Shown here one piece after another: positions 13,901 to 16,869 of a DNA stretch of 16,869 nt. The position numbers and the translations under genes were made by a program. Every line of letters starts with the position of its first letter. The stretch's first letter is position 1. Below the pieces are notes generated by a model. It made no database searches. It saw nothing but the letters and a program-made list of their open reading frames with translations, and was not told the DNA's origin. Origin of the DNA: Clostridiales bacterium. Lineage in GTDB: Bacteria; Bacillota; Clostridia; Clostridiales; Caloramatoraceae. Where the stretch lies: the NCBI GenBank assembly GCA_026416355.1, contig JAOAFH010000072.1:1-16869 (forward strand), read 5' to 3'.

Positions 13901-16261
13901 CCATACGAGTTCTATGAAGATTGGTATGCTATTCCTGAAATTCCTTCAATAGAAAATAATGAAGGTTATAAAGGAACTAAAGGTGATGGCGAGTGGTGTA
14001 ATGAAATGTATGGTGGAGATATCAGGGGTGTTATTGAAAAACTTGATTATCTACAATCACTTGGTGTAAATGTTTTATACTTTAACCCTGTTTCAAAATC
14101 AATTTCAAACCACAGATATGATGCAACAGATTATAGAGAACTAGACCCACTACTTGGATCAATGGACGATTTTGTGGAACTAGCAACAAAGGCAAAAGAA
14201 AGAGGTATGCATATAATACTAGATGGTGTATTCAACCATGTTTCAGATGACTCGGTATACTTTGATAGATATGGTAAACAAATGGCAAAAGGAAAACCAC
14301 TTGGTGCATATCAATATTGGTCAAGAGTATATGACAAAATGAATACAAAGGGAATAACACAACAAGAGGCAGAAAAGGAAGTACAAGATGAATTTAGATC
14401 AATTGGAATTACAGATTTCCATTACAAAGATTGGTTTAAGATAGAAAATAGAAAAGTTGACGTAGGTAAGGCAACTGAACACTATGCTTATGAAGGTTGG
14501 TGGGGATTTGATTCAATGCCTGTAATTCAAGCACTAAACGGTTCAGAGTATAAGGTTTCCACATGGGCAGATGAAATAATAGATGGACAAGATTCAAATG
14601 CAAGATTCTGGTTAAGACAAGGTTCAAGTGGATGGAGACTAGACGTTGCAAATGAGGTATCAGATGAAACATGGCAACATTTCAGAAAGGCAGTTAAGGA
14701 AGAAGGCGACAACGTAATAATAGGTGAAATTTGGGATGATGCATCAAGATACCTGCTTGGAGATATGTATGATTCAGTTATGAACTATAGATTTAGGGGA
14801 GCTGTACTAGATTTTCTAAATGGAAAAAATGATGCTAAAAAGACAATGGAAATGTTAGAAGTAATAAGAGAACAATATCCAAGTGAAGCATTCTATGCAA
14901 TGTTTAACTTAATAGATTCACACGATACTCAAAGGGCAATCTCAGCTTTTGATGGATATGAAAAGAGTGTTAAGGCTGTTGCAGAAAACCCAACAGATTA
15001 TGCTAAGAAACTACTTAAGCTAGCTGCATTTATGCAAATGACATATCCAGGAGCACCTGTAATCTACTATGGAGATGAAGCAGCACTTGCTGGTGCAGAT
15101 GACCCAGATAATAGAAGAGCATTCCCATGGGGTAAGGGCGATAAGGATATGGTTGAATGGTATGCAAAACTAGCTAATATAAGACAAAACTATGAGGTAT
15201 TAAGAACAGGTGATTTTAAACCAATTGATGTTAGCGATGTATTTGCATTTACAAGAACTAAAGGTGAAGATGTTGCAGTAGTTGCAATAAATGCTGGAGA
15301 TGCTAAACAAGTTCAACTACAAGTACCATCAGGTATAACAAAGCTTACAGATGCAATAACAGGACAAGAATACCAAGTGCAAAATGGAGAGGTTAGTGTA
15401 GAATTAACAGCAAAATCAGGTGTTATTCTTGTTAATAATTACAAGGTAGTTAATGTTGCTTATGAAATGCTAAAGGATGCATATGATTCAAATTATGTTG
15501 TTGAAAAAGCTACAGCTCAAACAGCAATGGATGATATTAACAAGATATTAGATAAAAATACTAATGAAGGAACTGAAATTAAAGTAAGTTTAGAAAATGG
15601 TACATTATCAAGGGATATATTAGTACTTGCAGCCCAAAAGGATTTAATGCTAGTAGTTGAGTCAAATGGAGTAGAATTTAAGTTTAATGCAGAGAGCATG
15701 TTAAGAAGTATTCCAGGTAATTTACAACTATCTGCTAAAACACAATTAGATAATAAAGATGAAGTTGAAAAACTTCTAAAAAATCAATATTATATTCCAT
15801 TAAATCTAGAAAGCAACTTTGGAAACTTAGAAGGAACAAGTGTTACAGTTACAGTAAAAGTAGATAAAGAAAAATTTGATAAGAATATGGCTTATGTATA
15901 TTACTACAACCCATTAACAAATCAATTTGAACAAATTGCATGTAAATACAATGATGGTGTTATAACGTTTGAAATAGCTCATTGTAGTGATTATGTAGTG
16001 ACAAATAAAGAATATGTCGCAAACAATAATAATCAAGGCAATAACGGAAGTCAAAATAACAATGGTAATGGCTCAACAGGCAATAAAGGAAACCAAAACA
16101 ATAATGGTAATGGCTCAACAGGCAATAACAAAAATAATAAAGCAAATAATTCAAATAGTAAATTACCTAAAACAGGAGGTTTTCCTATTGAAGGAGTTGT
16201 TGTTTTGGGGATAATGTCAATATTAATTGGAACAATTATGTTAAAGAAAAAAGAAAACTAA
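10949..16261 (+). CDS. Cell-wall-anchored multi-module amylopullulanase-type GH13 enzyme
   Basis: This 1770-residue surface enzyme should cleave alpha-1,4 and probably alpha-1,6 links in starch, pullulan or glycogen. Modules in order: signal peptide 1-30 (cut after ASA); three X25-like modules about 39-133, 141-236 and 242-340 (each with VALVG-, TLVG- or SLIG-type openings and an EYKV/EYKA strand); two CBM48-like modules about 358-446 and 452-543 (AGDFNGWD; YKFVVDGNW and YKFIVDGNW); an Ig-like module about 546-634; a fourth X25-like module about 640-735; a beta-rich stretch to 825; a CBM34-like domain about 826-945; GH13 barrel about 950-1420 with a C-domain to 1499. Region I is DGVFNH (D1092, H1097), the nucleophile D1232 (GWRLD), acid/base E1260 (IIGE) and D1326 (DSHD). 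An unassigned module (1500-1686), an Asn/Gly linker and an LPKTG sorting signal (1739-1743), helix and basic tail follow. The ATG has a G-rich site (10937-10942). Pullulan versus starch preference is not decidable here. Confidence 0.92.
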   Translation: MQKQKKALSWLLVFFFMFTLFPKLTPKASAETNFLSTELTVALVGNFTPQGDSGDNWQPWESKNFMQLYQNGIYEKVVTFKKAGNYEYKVALNRSFDVNFPNQNKNLNVSVENTKVIFRFNAKTQELYDSINEPQRFKSSATLVGTLEGFVQDGQDWKVENSKFDLDYIGGGFYKGTFKLLPQNKDFEYKVAYNHIWGAGEIQGDNRKISKDKLDKETQVTFFANPDLNLCTDSINNPEINTVVSLIGPIREVQSGEWDASLKGFEFNYLDGQGKFIFSKYFAAAEKDTTFEYKACENYSWDTGGIPSNGNLSITIPKEGKLVHFVADVKERTIYDSINNQDKIAEVLGLEAPIVSPEVKLDGKVIFRYKNPNANAVYLAGDFNGWDSTKDAMVKGANGVWTIELNLNPGEYGYKFVVDGNWVTDPSNPNQADNGLGGKNSVVKVPVRVQSPVINGRNVTFNYLDLSGKVQKVELAGSILDKDWKERKLLTRDGDKFTITLENLTPGTYQYKFIVDGNWTQDPANPLKTGTGVFDNSIVYVPGMFDLELPFEIKMGTSVELKAKWINQDGSVASYTNVEWSIVDDANNIASIQDGRLYVADLEDGVDSLAIKIKGKDKNSDVEYVKEVKVVRELSEVPGGRLVVLAGTLQHFIGGGDWDPSNMNTRMKHIGDNLYALTIKNLPAGIYEYKVAMGSWNENYGKNGDKDGANVTMQTPRTQDVTFYYSDISHIVTDSTKYQPRLSDSDRPKVLIEGQEYVMKDLELKGVYSVEVDLQAANYSGIKVKIDDKEYVYPDINLNQSKKVKFSYDLVTGLIFNNAVSNPIDTSKIYYDSRNSEYKVPFGAVKTNQETTFNLKTGKDIAQAKLVVFTPNGQVSIDMTKQDKGEYYLWTAKYTPYEKGMYQYYFIVSNGADVKAYGDDDGLYGVGRADDLGKVMYYGLNVYKEDYKTPDWMKNAVIYHIFPDRFYNGDRSNDYVQKLARGFLPYEFYEDWYAIPEIPSIENNEGYKGTKGDGEWCNEMYGGDIRGVIEKLDYLQSLGVNVLYFNPVSKSISNHRYDATDYRELDPLLGSMDDFVELATKAKERGMHIILDGVFNHVSDDSVYFDRYGKQMAKGKPLGAYQYWSRVYDKMNTKGITQQEAEKEVQDEFRSIGITDFHYKDWFKIENRKVDVGKATEHYAYEGWWGFDSMPVIQALNGSEYKVSTWADEIIDGQDSNARFWLRQGSSGWRLDVANEVSDETWQHFRKAVKEEGDNVIIGEIWDDASRYLLGDMYDSVMNYRFRGAVLDFLNGKNDAKKTMEMLEVIREQYPSEAFYAMFNLIDSHDTQRAISAFDGYEKSVKAVAENPTDYAKKLLKLAAFMQMTYPGAPVIYYGDEAALAGADDPDNRRAFPWGKGDKDMVEWYAKLANIRQNYEVLRTGDFKPIDVSDVFAFTRTKGEDVAVVAINAGDAKQVQLQVPSGITKLTDAITGQEYQVQNGEVSVELTAKSGVILVNNYKVVNVAYEMLKDAYDSNYVVEKATAQTAMDDINKILDKNTNEGTEIKVSLENGTLSRDILVLAAQKDLMLVVESNGVEFKFNAESMLRSIPGNLQLSAKTQLDNKDEVEKLLKNQYYIPLNLESNFGNLEGTSVTVTVKVDKEKFDKNMAYVYYYNPLTNQFEQIACKYNDGVITFEIAHCSDYVVTNKEYVANNNNQGNNGSQNNNGNGSTGNKGNQNNNGNGSTGNNKNNKANNSNSKLPKTGGFPIEGVVVLGIMSILIGTIMLKKKEN
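16061..16128 (+). repeat. In-frame tandem repeat in the cell-wall linker
   Basis: A 26-bp sequence (starting AATGGTAATGGCTCAACAGG) occurs identically at 16061-16086 and 16103-16128. The period is 42 bp, or 14 codons, encoding two NNNGNGSTGN units. Near identity at DNA level points to a recent duplication, and copy number could vary without shifting the frame. It lies in the flexible linker before the LPKTG motif. Confidence 0.85.
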
Positions 16262-16264
16262 ATC

Positions 16265-16297
16265 AAAAAGAGGACATTTCTTGTCCTCTTTTTATTA
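16265..16297 (+). terminator. Rho-independent terminator of the amylopullulanase gene
   Basis: A perfect 12-bp stem, AAAAAGAGGACA (16265-16276) / TGTCCTCTTTTT (16282-16293), closes a 5-nt loop TTTCT. The right arm merges into the T tract. It starts 4 bases after the stop codon. Confidence 0.92.
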
Positions 16298-16303
16298 AAA
16301 TTA

Positions 16304-16320
16304 TTACAAAAATTTTGTAA
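16304..16320. promoter_or_regulatory. Near-perfect palindrome upstream of the PAS gene
   Basis: TTACAAAAATTTTGTAA has two 8-bp arms around one central A. It lies about 28 bp upstream of the extended -10 element, near the -35 region. Such a site could bind a small dimeric regulator, but AT-rich palindromes arise easily by chance. Confidence 0.25.
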
Positions 16321-16347
16321 AATATTGTAGAAAATATTCGTATGTTT

Positions 16348-16356
16348 TGCTATAAT
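16348..16356 (+). promoter_or_regulatory. Extended -10 promoter of the PAS gene
   Basis: TGCTATAAT is identical to the element at 8671. TTGTAG (16325-16330) lies at a spacing of 20 nt. The gene start follows 34 bp later, giving a short leader. Confidence 0.6.
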
Positions 16357-16390
16357 TTTAAGTTGTGAAATATTTATTAGGGGTGGATAT

Positions 16391-16869
16391 ATGAATATTG
16401 GCACTTCCATTGAAAAAATAATAGATAAAATGCAAAATGCATTTGCATATCACAAGGTAATTTATGATGACCATAATATCCCTGTAGATTATGAGTACAT
16501 ATATGTAAATGATGCCTTTGAAGAATTAACAGGTTTAAAAAAGAAGAATGTTATTGGATCAAGGGTTACAGAACTTATTCCAAATATTACAAAAAGTAGT
16601 TTTGATTGGATAGGTTATTATGGAAATATTGCAGAAAAACAAACAGAAGATCATCTAGAGCAATATTTTGATATATGGGATAGATGGTATAGAATAGATG
16701 TATTTTCCCCTGAAAAGGGATATTTTGCAACTTTATTTAATGATATAACAGATATAAAAAGAATTACAGAAACATTAAAGGAACAAAAGGAAGTATTAAA
16801 ACAAATAACTGAAAACTTAGAAGAAGCAACATTTCTTCAAGATGTTAAAACAAAAGAACTAATATATGC
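16391..16869 (+). CDS. PAS-domain signalling protein, N-terminal part (gene runs off the window end)
   Basis: Only 159 residues are visible. Residues about 15-125 form a PAS fold: FAYHKVIYDD, then DYEYIYVNDAFEELTGLKKKNVIGSRVTELIP split over 33-64, the mid-domain strands, and the exit FNDITDIKRI. A charged helix follows (about 125-145), then FLQDVKTKELIY, which looks like the opening of a second PAS domain. No membrane segment precedes the first PAS, so the sensor is cytoplasmic. The output domain lies outside the window; diguanylate cyclase, HD-GYP or histidine kinase are the common possibilities in Clostridia. The ATG follows AGGGGTGGAT with good spacing. It is separated from the amylopullulanase gene by a strong terminator, so it is a separate unit. 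Confidence 0.85.
   Translation, partial: MNIGTSIEKIIDKMQNAFAYHKVIYDDHNIPVDYEYIYVNDAFEELTGLKKKNVIGSRVTELIPNITKSSFDWIGYYGNIAEKQTEDHLEQYFDIWDRWYRIDVFSPEKGYFATLFNDITDIKRITETLKEQKEVLKQITENLEEATFLQDVKTKELIY

Noticed and set aside
14436..14712. Minus-strand open frames within the GH13 coding region, and similar ones within carB, carA and the phosphoesterase gene
   Set aside because: They have no ribosome binding site, low-complexity or implausible products, and lie fully inside strongly supported genes.
16014..16214. A 66-codon plus-strand frame overlapping the end of the amylopullulanase gene
   Set aside because: It is a frame-shifted reading of the Asn/Gly linker repeats and sorting signal, with no ribosome binding site of its own.

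Overview
The window is AT-rich, with strong GGAGG-type or G-rich ribosome binding sites, a PyrR-type leader in front of carAB and an LPXTG-anchored surface enzyme. This points to a Gram-positive Firmicute, most likely a saccharolytic member of the Clostridia. The species cannot be named from the sequence alone.

Layout. (1) 1-493, minus strand: the 5' end of a secreted type I pullulanase with tandem starch-binding PUD/CBM41 modules; the catalytic part lies outside the window. (2) 494-1059: a gene-free stretch with three copies of a short repeat (consensus GGGAC-RR-TTACTTA) and a candidate operator. (3) 1060-3297: a cytoplasmic GH3 beta-glycosidase. (4) 3298-3968: four more copies of the repeat, one 22-bp hairpin, then the promoter and attenuation leader of the carbamoyl phosphate synthetase operon. 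(5) 3969-8234: carA-carB, ending at a terminator shared with a convergent small membrane protein gene (8341-8562, minus). (6) 8563-10717: a promoter, a 13-codon remnant-like ORF, a membrane-anchored alpha/beta hydrolase and a membrane metallophosphoesterase, probably one transcript. (7) 10949-16261: a 1770-residue, multi-module, cell-wall-anchored amylopullulanase-type GH13 enzyme with its own promoter, candidate operator and terminator. (8) 16391 to the end: the start of a PAS-domain signalling protein.

How the genes fit. Two surface or secreted alpha-glucan enzymes lie at the two ends (debranching pullulanase and anchored GH13 enzyme), and both have a similar near-palindrome of LacI/MalR type upstream. 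They would degrade starch, glycogen or pullulan outside the cell. The GH3 enzyme acts inside on imported beta-linked glucosides or related oligosaccharides. carAB makes carbamoyl phosphate for pyrimidines (and arginine) and appears to be controlled by pyrimidine supply.

The points most worth a second look are: the seven-copy GGGAC repeat family flanking the GH3 gene, which resembles repeats served by Y1/RAYT transposases although none is present here; the carAB leader, in which a PyrR-binding loop seems to share its AAGG segment with the ribosome binding site of a 20-codon ORF that contains a U run and ends at the terminator; and the very modular anchored amylopullulanase with an unassigned C-terminal module.
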